5,741 nucleotides of DNA from Anaerolineales bacterium (GCA_025966435.1 JAICRQ010000247.1:1-5741), one strand, 5' to 3'. Shown: positions 1 through 5,741, numbered from the stretch's first letter. The notes: generated from the letters alone by a model not told the origin. Made by a program: numbers and translations.

Positions 1-1188
1 ACCTGGGATGGCGGCAGCCGCATCAACATTCTGTTTGTGGGATTGCGCGGGGGCGACCCACTTCAGGAAGACTGCCCGTTTTGTACGGACACCCTGATCT
101 TGCTGACTGTGGATCCAATGACAAAGACGGCGGGGATGCTCTCCATCCCGCGCGACATGTGGGTCAACATTCCGGGCTTTGGGTACAGCCGAATCAACAC
201 CGCCTGGACTCTCGGCAGAGGCTCGAAACTTCCCGGCGGCGGATCGAGACTGACGATGAAAACAGTCTCGCACTTTATCGGCGTACCCGTAGATTACTAC
301 GTACAAGTGGACTTTGACACGTTTGTGGATGTCATTGATCTGATTGGCGGTGTGGATATCTACAATGAGGAAACGCTCGTGCTGGACCCTGCATCCCATG
401 GACGGGATTATCCAAAAGTCAAACTGACATGTTGCGGGATGCGTCATCTCAATGGAACGGTGGCGCTGGCGTACGCTCGCTGCCGTCATGCGGAACAGGG
501 CTGCAAGGACGGCGATATCGGGCGCGCCAAACGTCAGCAAAAAGTGATCTTTGGAATCCGTGATAAGGTCTTGAGTCCGGAGTATTTTCCGGAATTGTTC
601 GCACAAGCCCCGGAGCTGTACCGGACGTTCTCTTCAGGCATCCACACCAACATGACGTTGAGGGCTGCGACCAAACTGGCAGTGTTGGTTCGGGATATTC
701 CGGAAGAGAACATCAAAAACGCGGTGATCGATAACAGCATGATCACGTTTGGAAACACCGTCCTGGGCGGACAACGAGCCAGCGTTATCCGGCCGATTGC
801 CGATGAGATCCGCGTCCTGCGGGATCAGATCTTTACTTCAAGGGGGGCTCTCAGCCCAATGGCGGAGGGTGATCTCACTTCCCTGATGGAGGCAGATAAA
901 CCTCGCATTCGCATATTGAACGGGACATCGTCACCTGAACTCGATCAGCGCACAGCAAGGTACTTGAGACTGCAAGGCATATCGGTTCCCGAGCTTGGGG
1001 ATACGAGGGCACAAAACCGGACCACCATCGTCCTGTATTCTCCCAAGCTCTATGCACTGCAATATCTGCAGGACGTCTTTGAGATCACAAGAAGCACGCA
1101 AATCCTGATCGACCCCGACCCCTCTCAAACGGTGGATATTGAAATACGGCTCGGACCAGACTGGGTCGACAACCTGCCCGTTGAATAG
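1..1188 (+). CDS. LCP (LytR-CpsA-Psr) family protein with LytR C-terminal domain, 5' partial
   Basis: The reading frame is open from base 1 to the TAG at 1186-1188, so the start, and with it the expected N-terminal membrane anchor, lies outside the window. 395 residues are visible. An LCP catalytic domain covers about visible residues 7-190: RINILFVG at its start, a DTLILLTVDP strand, LSIPRD with the conserved Arg (codon 151-153), GYSRINTAW, PVDYYVQVDF, IGGVDI, HLNGTVALAYAR, and a D-x-GR-x-x-RQQ motif near residues 172-180. Residues about 300-390 (RIRILNGTSSPELDQRTA onward) resemble the LytR_C domain. LCP proteins are extracytoplasmic, membrane-anchored enzymes that transfer polyprenyl-linked glycopolymers to the cell wall or to other acceptors; the substrate here is unknown. 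Oddly, the LCP domain carries six cysteines, including a CPFC pair (residues 25/28) and an adjacent CC (144/145). The family call is secure; a purely regulatory role, as once proposed for LytR, cannot be excluded. Confidence 0.93.
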   Translation, partial: TWDGGSRINILFVGLRGGDPLQEDCPFCTDTLILLTVDPMTKTAGMLSIPRDMWVNIPGFGYSRINTAWTLGRGSKLPGGGSRLTMKTVSHFIGVPVDYYVQVDFDTFVDVIDLIGGVDIYNEETLVLDPASHGRDYPKVKLTCCGMRHLNGTVALAYARCRHAEQGCKDGDIGRAKRQQKVIFGIRDKVLSPEYFPELFAQAPELYRTFSSGIHTNMTLRAATKLAVLVRDIPEENIKNAVIDNSMITFGNTVLGGQRASVIRPIADEIRVLRDQIFTSRGALSPMAEGDLTSLMEADKPRIRILNGTSSPELDQRTARYLRLQGISVPELGDTRAQNRTTIVLYSPKLYALQYLQDVFEITRSTQILIDPDPSQTVDIEIRLGPDWVDNLPVE

Positions 1189-1235
1189 CCGACGCCATTG
1201 CACAACGAACTTTCAACCAGCGCACGTTTCCTCTC

Positions 1236-1300
1236 TTTCCACTATATTGCCTACACGCAGAAGATAAGGGCTGAATCATAATCGCTTTTCCACTACACTG
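1236..1300. repeat. Short imperfect direct repeat in the LCP-lipoprotein intergenic region
   Basis: TTTCCACTATATTG (1236-1249) recurs as TTTCCACTACACTG (1287-1300), matching at 12 of 14 positions with starts 51 bases apart. It lies in the 172-base gap between the LCP gene and the lipoprotein gene, where the lipoprotein promoter should be. I found no convincing -35/-10 pair in this gap (CATAAT at 1277-1282 lacks a recognisable -35) and no terminator hairpin after the LCP gene. The repeat could be a pair of regulator sites or chance. Confidence 0.3.
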
Positions 1301-1347
1301 GAACTATTCTTTGTAAAAATTCGTCCTTCGGCTGTCCATAAATCGAG

Positions 1348-1354
1348 AAAGGAG
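1348..1354 (+). promoter_or_regulatory. Shine-Dalgarno for the SH3b lipoprotein gene
   Basis: AAAGGAG lies 6 bases before the ATG at 1361. It is a near-consensus ribosome binding site and fixes the start that gives a proper lipoprotein signal peptide. Confidence 0.85.
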
Positions 1355-1360
1355 ATTTAG

Positions 1361-2086
1361 ATGTTTCGACTGAACCTATTTCGTTTTGCCGCGGTTTTTA
1401 TGATCCTTGCGACCGCGTGCGCGCCCATAACCAGCACTCCCTCACCTATTGTCACAGAAGTCCCAACCCAAACCAGTGCAGCAGTGGTGAAGAGCATTGA
1501 TATCCTGCTTCTGGAGTCATTCCCATTACAGGTCAATGCGGTCATTCGCGGTGACCTGCCGGACGCCGGATGTACAACGATCGCCTCGGTTGGTCAGGTC
1601 CGTGAAGGTAACACCTTTCACTTGACCCTGATCACAACGACCGATCCGCTCGCTGTATGTGCACAGGTGCTCACACCGTTTGAAGAAGTGGTATCCCTGG
1701 ACGTTCATGGTCTGCCTACGGGACTCTATACGGTCGAGGCAGGTGGTATTCAGACGACGTTTGAGTTCACCGTAGATAATATCCTGCCGACTGAGGCGAG
1801 CGAACAGCCAACGGCCGCGCCGCACGAAAACCAGCCCACGCCGCCCGGAACGGCACAGTCCACAGATGTACAGTATGTCATGGCGCAACAGGATGTCCCC
1901 ATCTACGGAGGTCCTGAAACCCAATACAGCATTGTCGGGAATATTGCAGCCGGACAGACCGCCAAAGTCACAGGCGTGACCGCCGACGGCACGTGGTGGC
2001 GCGTGATCTGTCCAGACGGCACGGTCGGCGACTGCTGGGTCTCTGCAGATCCCGCTTGGACTCAACCTGCTGAGCCGCCTCAATAG
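1361..2086 (+). CDS. Predicted lipoprotein with C-terminal bacterial SH3 (SH3b) domain
   Basis: 241 residues. The N-terminus (basic residues 3-8, hydrophobic 9-19, then Cys20 after LATA) is a type II signal peptide with a somewhat relaxed lipobox, so the mature protein should be lipid-anchored outside the cytoplasmic membrane at Cys20. A Ser/Thr/Pro-rich spacer follows (about 21-42). Residues about 44-140 form a beta-rich domain with two cysteines (71 and 100) that I recognise only as a type common in such lipoproteins, with no known function; it ends with GLPTGLYTVEAGG and a FEFTVDN strand. A second Thr/Pro-rich linker (about 141-168) leads to an SH3b domain (about 169-235) with VPIYGGPETQYSIVGNI, GTWWRVIC and DCWVSAD, plus cysteines 217 and 225. 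SH3b domains typically bind peptidoglycan or other surface ligands. A strong Shine-Dalgarno precedes the gene and a hairpin terminator follows it, so it is probably transcribed alone. No catalytic site is evident. Confidence 0.88.
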   Translation: MFRLNLFRFAAVFMILATACAPITSTPSPIVTEVPTQTSAAVVKSIDILLLESFPLQVNAVIRGDLPDAGCTTIASVGQVREGNTFHLTLITTTDPLAVCAQVLTPFEEVVSLDVHGLPTGLYTVEAGGIQTTFEFTVDNILPTEASEQPTAAPHENQPTPPGTAQSTDVQYVMAQQDVPIYGGPETQYSIVGNIAAGQTAKVTGVTADGTWWRVICPDGTVGDCWVSADPAWTQPAEPPQ

Positions 2087-2099
2087 CAATTCAGGGAAG

Positions 2100-2150
2100 A
2101 AACGTCCCGCAGGTTTTGCCTGGCACAATCAAGGCTTGCGGGACGTTTTA
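2100..2150 (+). terminator. Intrinsic terminator of the SH3b lipoprotein gene
   Basis: AAACGTCCCGCA (2100-2111) pairs perfectly over 12 bases with TGCGGGACGTTT (2137-2148). The stem can extend inward by several more pairs, including G-U wobbles (GGTTTTG against CAAGGCT), leaving a loop of about 11 bases. The 3' arm runs into TTTTATAA. It begins 13 bases after the lipoprotein stop. The U-tract is short, so efficiency may be moderate, but position and stem strength support the call. Confidence 0.82.
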
Positions 2151-2173
2151 TAAGAAATGAAGGAGAACCGCAG

Positions 2174-2236
2174 ATGACAAAATCTTCGACGGAGATCTCC
2201 GGCACCTCTGAATGTTATAATTTTTTAAATGCGTAG
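2174..2236 (+). CDS. Possible 20-residue small ORF overlapping the start of the peptidase gene
   Basis: An ATG at 2174 is preceded by AAGGAG (2160-2165) at an ideal 8-base spacing. The frame runs 20 codons to TAG at 2234-2236, ending just inside the next gene, whose ATG is at 2229 in another frame. The peptide begins MTKSSTEIS and ends CYNFLNA; it has no membrane segment, and I recognise no family. It could be a leader peptide coupling translation to the peptidase gene, which has no Shine-Dalgarno of its own, or a chance or decayed ORF. The ribosome binding site is the main evidence. The terminator immediately upstream means it would need read-through or an unseen promoter. Confidence 0.35.
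   Translation: MTKSSTEISGTSECYNFLNA
2190..2201. promoter_or_regulatory. 12-bp perfect palindrome at the -35 region of the peptidase promoter
   Basis: CGGAGATCTCCG is a perfect 12-base palindrome. Its centre lies about 22-23 bases before the start of the TATAAT at 2216-2221, exactly where a -35 hexamer would be, and no -35 consensus is present. It is a candidate operator or activator site. Palindromes of this length do occur by chance. Confidence 0.35.
2213..2221 (+). promoter_or_regulatory. Extended -10 promoter element, likely giving a leaderless mRNA
   Basis: TGTTATAAT matches the extended -10 consensus TGnTATAAT at every defined position. Transcription would start about 7 bases after the hexamer, which is at or next to the ATG at 2229. 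The bases before that ATG (ATTTTTTAA) contain no Shine-Dalgarno. The simplest reading is a leaderless transcript of the C39-like peptidase gene. Confidence 0.65.
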
Positions 2237-3548
2237 ACGGTATCTGATTCTTTCCCTCGCGGGCGTTATTGGTCTGTGTTTGCTGGCGGTTCTGGCATAC
2301 AACCTGCCCCCAATCCAGGACCGCCTGGGCTGGCGCGTCGACAGCCTGCGGGCGCAGATCAAGCGCTTCTTCAACCCGCCGGAGCAGGTGGTCTTTGTAC
2401 CGCAGGAACAGGTGGATGCCATTGTCAACGCAACGATGACGGCGCTGGCACCCACTACCACGCCCACCCCTGCTCTAACTGAGACGCCGCTTCCCTCACC
2501 CACTGCCAGCCTGGTGCCAACTCCCATCCCGGCGAGTGTCTCCTTAAGCGGCATTCGCCATGAATACCAGCAGTTCAACAACTGCGCGCCGGCGAGCCTG
2601 TCGATGGTGATGTCCTACTGGGGCTGGACGGGCAGCCAGTTCGACACGCGTACCTACCTGCGCCCGAGCTTTGAGGCGGACGATAAAAACGTCAATCCAT
2701 TTGAGATTGTGGATTATGTAGAGAAGAATACTGCGTACGATGCGCTTTGGCGTGTCGGTGGCGACCTGACACTTCTAAAACAACTGGTGGCAGCGGGCTT
2801 TCCGGTGCTGATCGAAAAAGGACTGGACCCGCACGACGATGCCTGGCTGGGTCATTACCAGGTCGTCAGCGGCTACGACGATCCGAATAGCCGCTTCCTG
2901 GTCTATGACTCTTATGAAGGTCCGGCGGAGGCGTGGAGCGTGCCTTATGAGTTCATCGGGCAATTCTGGCGGCATTTCAATTTTGCCTATGTAGTTGTCT
3001 TTCCTTCGGAACGCGCGGCGGAGGTGCATTCGATCCTGGGCGCGCACAGTGACCCTCAGCAGAACTTCCAGTACGCGGCGGAACTGGCATTGAGGGAAGC
3101 AGGCAGCCTGACCGGGCGCGAACAATTCTTTGCCTGGTTCAACCGTGGCAGTAATCTGGTGTATTTGCAGGATTACGCGGGCGCCGCACAAGCCTATGAC
3201 ACTGCCTTCAACCTCTATGCCGCACTGCCGCTCGAGGAGCGTCCCTGGCGCTTGTTATGGTACCTGGACGGACCCTACACGGCATACTATCACACCGGGC
3301 GTTACCAGGATGTAGTCAACCTCGCACAGTCGACACTTGTCAATGTAGATAAGCCCGTGCTCGAAGAGACCTATTACTGGCGCGGGATGGCAAAGAAAGC
3401 TCTGGGTGACCAGGCAGGAGCCGTCGAAGATTTGCAACGTGCCATGGAACTCAACCCGAATTCCACCCCTGCCGCAGAAGAACTTCAGCGAATTACCTCT
3501 TTTGACGCCAACCGTTCTTTTGAAGTCAGGACTTCCGTCGAGAATTAA
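2229..3548 (+). CDS. Membrane-anchored C39-like cysteine peptidase with C-terminal TPR-like repeats
   Basis: 439 residues. MRRR followed by a hydrophobic segment (about 5-23) is a signal anchor or signal peptide, placing the rest outside the membrane. A linker with a Thr/Pro-rich stretch (about 75-101) precedes a peptidase C39-like domain (about 102-260; Peptidase_C39_2 type). It has the papain-like set: Gln114 or Gln115 (oxyanion hole), Cys119 in NNCAPAS, His209 in GHYQVVSGYD and Asp227 in VYDSY. The residue after the Cys is Ala rather than the Gly usual in CGPxS. Residues about 297-422 contain helical TPR-like repeats, clearest at FNRGSNLVYLQDYAGAAQAY and TYYWRGMAKKALGDQAGAVE followed by AMELNPNSTPA, suggesting protein-protein contacts. 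The ATG at 2229 is chosen because it begins the basic/hydrophobic signal and sits 7 bases after TATAAT. C39 relatives cleave leader peptides of bacteriocins at double-Gly sites, but no transporter or precursor lies nearby, so the substrate is unknown. No clear terminator follows. Confidence 0.9.
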   Translation: MRRRYLILSLAGVIGLCLLAVLAYNLPPIQDRLGWRVDSLRAQIKRFFNPPEQVVFVPQEQVDAIVNATMTALAPTTTPTPALTETPLPSPTASLVPTPIPASVSLSGIRHEYQQFNNCAPASLSMVMSYWGWTGSQFDTRTYLRPSFEADDKNVNPFEIVDYVEKNTAYDALWRVGGDLTLLKQLVAAGFPVLIEKGLDPHDDAWLGHYQVVSGYDDPNSRFLVYDSYEGPAEAWSVPYEFIGQFWRHFNFAYVVVFPSERAAEVHSILGAHSDPQQNFQYAAELALREAGSLTGREQFFAWFNRGSNLVYLQDYAGAAQAYDTAFNLYAALPLEERPWRLLWYLDGPYTAYYHTGRYQDVVNLAQSTLVNVDKPVLEETYYWRGMAKKALGDQAGAVEDLQRAMELNPNSTPAAEELQRITSFDANRSFEVRTSVEN

Positions 3549-3614
3549 TTCCCCGTTTTCCACAATCGACCGATGATGTTTGGACAGTGGCTTGAGTTGT
3601 TACCAACTATAGAT

Positions 3615-3628
3615 AGCTCCATGGAGCT
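3615..3628. promoter_or_regulatory. 14-bp perfect palindrome upstream of the AraC-family gene
   Basis: AGCTCCATGGAGCT is a perfect 14-base palindrome in the 144-base gap between the peptidase and regulator genes, 64 bases before the regulator ATG and immediately upstream of a possible -35. It is a candidate operator. AraC-type proteins more often bind direct repeats, so a different regulator, or a hairpin without function, is also possible. Confidence 0.35.
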
Positions 3629-3629
3629 C

Positions 3630-3658
3630 TTGCTTTCATAGAACAAGTGTGCTTAAAT
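3630..3658 (+). promoter_or_regulatory. Weak candidate promoter of the AraC-family gene
   Basis: TTGCTT (3630-3635) and TTAAAT (3653-3658) are separated by 17 bases and lie 35 bases before the ATG at 3693. Both hexamers are poor matches, which would fit an activator-dependent promoter next to the palindrome. The call is tentative. Confidence 0.25.
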
Positions 3659-3692
3659 ACAGTGTAAGTAAATGAAGATGAGAAGCTAAACC

Positions 3693-4367
3693 ATGAGCAT
3701 GATTTCTGAAGCGCGGTTATCCGATTCGCCTTATATAGAATCCGTGACACGTGGGTGGACACTGAGCGAAGGCACATCAATCCGCCCCGCAGAGATTCAC
3801 TGGCACATGGTCTTTGTAAAACAGACAGGCGGCACCCTGGCGCTCGCGGTGGGACCGCTGACGACATCGGGGATCGCCTCCTGGGGCGAGGGCGGAGAGA
3901 TTCTATGGATTAAGTTCAAGCTAGGTGTCTTTATGCCTCACCTTCCTATAAAGGACCGTATCAATGCAGAACAGACCCTTCCCGATGCGTCGATCGATCG
4001 TTTCTGGTTGAAGGGCGCTGCCCGGCAAATCCCCGATTTTGAAAACGTAGAAACATTCATCGAACGTCTCGTACACGAGGATGACCTAGTCCATGACCCA
4101 CTGGTAAGTGCTGCGCTGCAGGATGCACCCGTTGAAGTATCCCCTCGCACGTTGCGACATCGCTTCCTGCAAGCCACAGGACAAACACAGAAACATATCC
4201 GCCAGTATGAGCGTGCCATCAAGGCAGCCGCGCTTCTACGGCATGGGATCTCGATCCCTGACACAGTGTTCGAGGCAGGCTATTTCGATCAACCGCATCT
4301 CACGCGGTCGCTAAAACATTTCCTGGGATACACTCCCGCACAGATCCTGCGCCAATCCCAGCCATAG
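3693..4367 (+). CDS. AraC-family transcriptional regulator
   Basis: 224 residues, a cytoplasmic DNA-binding protein. The C-terminal part (about 145-222) is an AraC/XylS-type double helix-turn-helix: [14 protein letters not shown] and the following [14 protein letters not shown] helix, then a second motif [25 protein letters not shown], the usual family signature. The N-terminal part (about 1-120) is the companion domain seen in a known subgroup, with [35 protein letters not shown] and [14 protein letters not shown]; its ligand is unknown. An in-frame stop (TAA at 3687-3689) makes the ATG at 3693 the first possible start; the ATG at 3699 is an alternative, and the ribosome binding site is weak. 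It is followed after 82 bases by the VOC-arsC unit on the same strand, which has its own candidate promoter, so it may control that unit, itself, or both. This target assignment is inference. Confidence 0.9.
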   Translation: MSMISEARLSDSPYIESVTRGWTLSEGTSIRPAEIHWHMVFVKQTGGTLALAVGPLTTSGIASWGEGGEILWIKFKLGVFMPHLPIKDRINAEQTLPDASIDRFWLKGAARQIPDFENVETFIERLVHEDDLVHDPLVSAALQDAPVEVSPRTLRHRFLQATGQTQKHIRQYERAIKAAALLRHGISIPDTVFEAGYFDQPHLTRSLKHFLGYTPAQILRQSQP

Positions 4368-4383
4368 GTTTGCCATTTTATAC

Positions 4384-4412
4384 AAGACAATCTCCTTCAT
4401 TCCGGCTATGAT
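4384..4412 (+). promoter_or_regulatory. Candidate promoter of the VOC-arsC unit
   Basis: AAGACA (4384-4389, 4 of 6 matches to TTGACA) and TATGAT (4407-4412, 5 of 6 to TATAAT) are separated by exactly 17 bases. The predicted transcript start near 4419 leaves a leader of about 30 bases that includes the Shine-Dalgarno at 4433-4440. It also makes the upstream in-frame ATG at 4408, which lies inside the -10, an unlikely start. Confidence 0.55.
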
Positions 4413-4432
4413 AGAACCATGGATACCAAATG

Positions 4433-4440
4433 AAAAGGAG
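4433..4440 (+). promoter_or_regulatory. Shine-Dalgarno that decides the VOC gene start
   Basis: AAAAGGAG lies 9 bases before the ATG at 4450. It supports that start over the in-frame ATG at 4408, which has no such site. Confidence 0.8.
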
Positions 4441-4449
4441 TACAACGAA

Positions 4450-4908
4450 ATGCAAAAAATCACCCCATTCTTATGGTTCGATACGCAGGCGGAGGAGGCG
4501 ATGAATTTTTACACCTCCATCTTCAAAAATTCGAAGGTCCTTGGCGTAACGCCGGGACCAAACGGCAGAGCGATATCTGTGAACTTTGAGCTGGAAGGGC
4601 AGGAGTTCATCGGGTTGAACGCCGGGCCACAGTTCAAGTTCAATGAATCCATCTCGTTCCTGGTGGACTGCAAGACTCAGGCAGAAGTGGATGAGCTATG
4701 GGAAAAGCTCACCGCCGACGGAGGCGAAGAAGGCAGGTGCGGCTGGCTCAAGGACAAGTACGGGTTGTCGTGGCAGATCATCCCAACCGCTTTGAATGAG
4801 ATGTTGAGCGATCCGGACCCCGAGAAGGCAGGTCGAGCCATGCAGGCGATGCTCCAGATGAACAAGATCGACACGGAAGGATTGCAGCGAGCTTATAACG
4901 GACAATGA
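4450..4908 (+). CDS. VOC-superfamily protein, PhnB/YjdN-like (3-dmu-9_3-mt family)
   Basis: 152 residues from the preferred ATG at 4450 (an in-frame ATG at 4408 would add 14 residues but lies inside the -10). The protein matches the PhnB/YjdN-like VOC family: [20 protein letters not shown] with [10 protein letters not shown] at the start, then [54 protein letters not shown] and a C-terminal [15 protein letters not shown] helix. These are small cytoplasmic proteins with paired beta-alpha-beta-beta-beta folds. The family name refers to 3-demethylubiquinone methyltransferase, but such activity has not been shown for most members, so no reaction is assigned. The stretch after the first helix ([11 protein letters not shown]) looks several residues shorter than in typical relatives. 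Cys74 and Cys97 are usual in the family and do not form the adjacent Cys pair of the C-As lyase ArsI. The stop overlaps the arsC start (ATGA), implying translational coupling. Confidence 0.9.
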   Translation: MQKITPFLWFDTQAEEAMNFYTSIFKNSKVLGVTPGPNGRAISVNFELEGQEFIGLNAGPQFKFNESISFLVDCKTQAEVDELWEKLTADGGEEGRCGWLKDKYGLSWQIIPTALNEMLSDPDPEKAGRAMQAMLQMNKIDTEGLQRAYNGQ

Positions 4909-5333
4909 GCAAAGCACGAGTCTTATTTCTCTGCACAGGCAACTCGGCGCGCAGCCAGATGGCAGAAGCCTTGCTCTGCAAGTATGGAGGAGAGATCTTC
5001 GAGCCTTACAGTGCGGGACTGGAGCCAAAGGGAGTCAATCCGCTGACCATTCGTGTGATGGATGAAGTTGGAATCGATATTTCGAACCAGACATCGAAAA
5101 GCCTTGACACATATCTTGGAAAGCTCAGCTTTCAGTATCTGGTTACAGTCTGTGATGATGCCGATCAAAACTGCCCTACCGGTTTGCCCGGAATCGATGA
5201 GCGGATGCACTGGTCATTCGAAGACCCTGCCCGCTTCAAAGGCACTGAGGAAGAAAAGCTTGCCAAGTTCCGAGAAGTGCGCGATTTGATCGAACAGAAG
5301 GTCAAGCAGTGGGTTGCTGAACAGCCATCGTGA
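4905..5333 (+). CDS. arsC: Arsenate reductase, thioredoxin-coupled (low-molecular-weight phosphatase type)
   Basis: 142 residues, close to the usual length of about 130-145. ArsC reduces arsenate to arsenite in the cytoplasm for export or methylation. The catalytic loop CTGNSARSQ has nucleophile Cys10 and Arg16. The redox cysteines Cys83 and Cys90 ([11 protein letters not shown]) keep the seven-residue spacing of the Staphylococcus pI258 enzyme (Cys82/Cys89), and Asp107 in WSFEDPA is the general acid. All residues for the intramolecular disulfide cascade with thioredoxin are present, so this is arsenate reductase rather than a plain tyrosine phosphatase. The start ATG overlaps the VOC stop (ATGA at 4905-4908) and has no strong Shine-Dalgarno of its own, pointing to coupled translation. 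No arsR, arsenite pump (arsB or acr3) or arsM is in the window; they may lie elsewhere. A hairpin terminator follows the gene. Confidence 0.93.
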   Translation: MSKARVLFLCTGNSARSQMAEALLCKYGGEIFEPYSAGLEPKGVNPLTIRVMDEVGIDISNQTSKSLDTYLGKLSFQYLVTVCDDADQNCPTGLPGIDERMHWSFEDPARFKGTEEEKLAKFREVRDLIEQKVKQWVAEQPS

Positions 5334-5350
5334 TTTTAGAACTAAGATGA

Positions 5351-5395
5351 AAGCCCTCGTGAGTTTGCAGGATAGACTTACGAGGGCTTGCTTTT
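5351..5395 (+). terminator. Intrinsic terminator after arsC
   Basis: AAGCCCTCGTGAGT (5351-5364) pairs with ACTTACGAGGGCTT (5376-5389): 14 pairs with one G-U, and an 11-base loop, followed by GCTTTT. It lies 17 bases after the arsC stop and 6 bases before the uvrA stop on the other strand. The reverse strand has only a poor U-tract (TTCATCTT), so it is mainly an arsC terminator but may also help insulate uvrA. Confidence 0.85.
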
Positions 5396-5401
5396 AAGCC
5401 T

Positions 5402-5741
5402 TTACACTTGCCTCAAACACTGACCGGTGTACGAATCCGCGACCAGCGCAATCTGTTCGGGAGTGCCTTCGGCGATCAGTTTGCCTCCTGCCGCCCCGCC
5501 CTCCGGTCCGAGGTCGATCACCCAATCCACAGCCTTGATCAATTCAAGGTTATGTTCCACCACCATCACGCTATTGCCTGCCTCCACCAGGCGCTGGAGC
5601 ACGCCCAGCAAACGAGCGGTATCCGCCAGGTGCAAGCCGGTCGTCGGTTCATCGAGGAGATAGAGCGTACGTCCAGACACGCGCCGCCCAAGCTCTTTCG
5701 CCAGCTTGACGCGCTGCGCTTCGCCGCCAGATAACGTAGTG
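5402..5741 (-). CDS. uvrA: UvrA, excinuclease ABC subunit A, C-terminal part (5' partial)
   Basis: 112 residues are visible on the minus strand, from the window edge to the TAA at 5404-5402; most of the gene (UvrA proteins are about 900 or more residues) lies beyond base 5741. What is seen is the end of the second ABC ATPase domain: signature [15 protein letters not shown] (about 5740-5680), Walker B and D-loop [13 protein letters not shown], the switch histidine in [12 protein letters not shown], and the typical tail [19 protein letters not shown] with YTGQCL. UvrA is the damage-sensing ATPase of nucleotide excision repair and works with UvrB in the cytoplasm. The GPEGG tail and the TTGLH motif separate it from transport ABC proteins. 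It is convergent with arsC. Confidence 0.96.
   Translation of the reverse strand, partial: TTLSGGEAQRVKLAKELGRRVSGRTLYLLDEPTTGLHLADTARLLGVLQRLVEAGNSVMVVEHNLELIKAVDWVIDLGPEGGAAGGKLIAEGTPEQIALVADSYTGQCLRQV

Noticed and set aside
1526..2128. 200-codon open frame on the minus strand
   Set aside because: It is antisense to the lipoprotein gene, is Arg/Cys-rich without family features, and crosses the terminator. It is a shadow of the plus-strand gene.
2121..2139. TGGCAC followed by TTGC, resembling a sigma-54 promoter
   Set aside because: The GG and GC elements are 16 bases apart instead of the strict sigma-54 spacing, and the sequence is within the terminator hairpin.
2229..3548. Bacteriocin export/processing system based on the C39 domain
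   Set aside because: There is no ABC transporter domain in the protein, no nearby transporter, and no double-Gly precursor gene. The 20-codon ORF at 2174 has no Gly-Gly leader.
4408..4449. Upstream in-frame ATG extending the VOC protein by 14 residues
   Set aside because: The ATG overlaps the probable -10 (TATGAT), has no Shine-Dalgarno, and the added residues are not typical of the family. ATG 4450 has AAAAGGAG at 9 bases.
4450..4908. VOC protein as ArsI C-As lyase because of arsC next to it
   Set aside because: Its two cysteines (74 and 97) are far apart and are ordinary PhnB/YjdN-family positions; the adjacent Cys pair of ArsI is absent.
5408..5734. 108-codon open frame on the plus strand over uvrA
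   Set aside because: It is antisense to unmistakable UvrA motifs and has no family features.

Overview
The window reads like ordinary chromosome from a member of the Chloroflexota, most likely class Anaerolineae. This is inferred from the protein types, not from a marker gene. Supporting points are an LCP-family protein with a LytR-type C-terminal domain, a lipoprotein combining Thr/Pro-rich linkers with a bacterial SH3 domain, a membrane-anchored C39-like peptidase fused to TPR-like repeats, and an AraC regulator beside a PhnB/YjdN-like VOC protein. Base composition is moderate and looks uniform. No rRNA, tRNA, insertion sequence, phage gene or CRISPR array was seen.

Layout. Bases 1-3548 (+) form a cell-envelope block: the 3' part of an LCP-family gene (5' end outside the window), an SH3b lipoprotein gene with its own strong ribosome binding site and an intrinsic terminator (about 2100-2150), and a C39-like peptidase/TPR gene. 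The peptidase start codon lies only 7 bases after a perfect extended -10 sequence. A possible 20-codon ORF (2174-2236) with a good Shine-Dalgarno overlaps that start. Bases 3549-5395 (+) form a regulatory and detoxification block: an AraC-family regulator, then a two-gene unit in which a VOC-superfamily protein and a thioredoxin-type arsenate reductase (arsC) overlap by ATGA. The unit has a plausible promoter upstream and ends in a hairpin terminator (5351-5395). Bases 5402-5741 (-) carry the C-terminal end of uvrA, convergent with arsC.

How the genes may work together. The first three proteins all appear to be exported or membrane-anchored and to act at the cell surface (glycopolymer attachment, cell-wall or ligand binding, cysteine peptidase-like activity), but nothing shows that they are one system. 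The AraC protein is a candidate local regulator of itself or of the VOC-arsC unit. The overlap implies co-translation of VOC and ArsC. I see no clear evidence of a previously undescribed multi-gene system. The most interesting signals are the start region of the peptidase gene and the VOC-arsC coupling.
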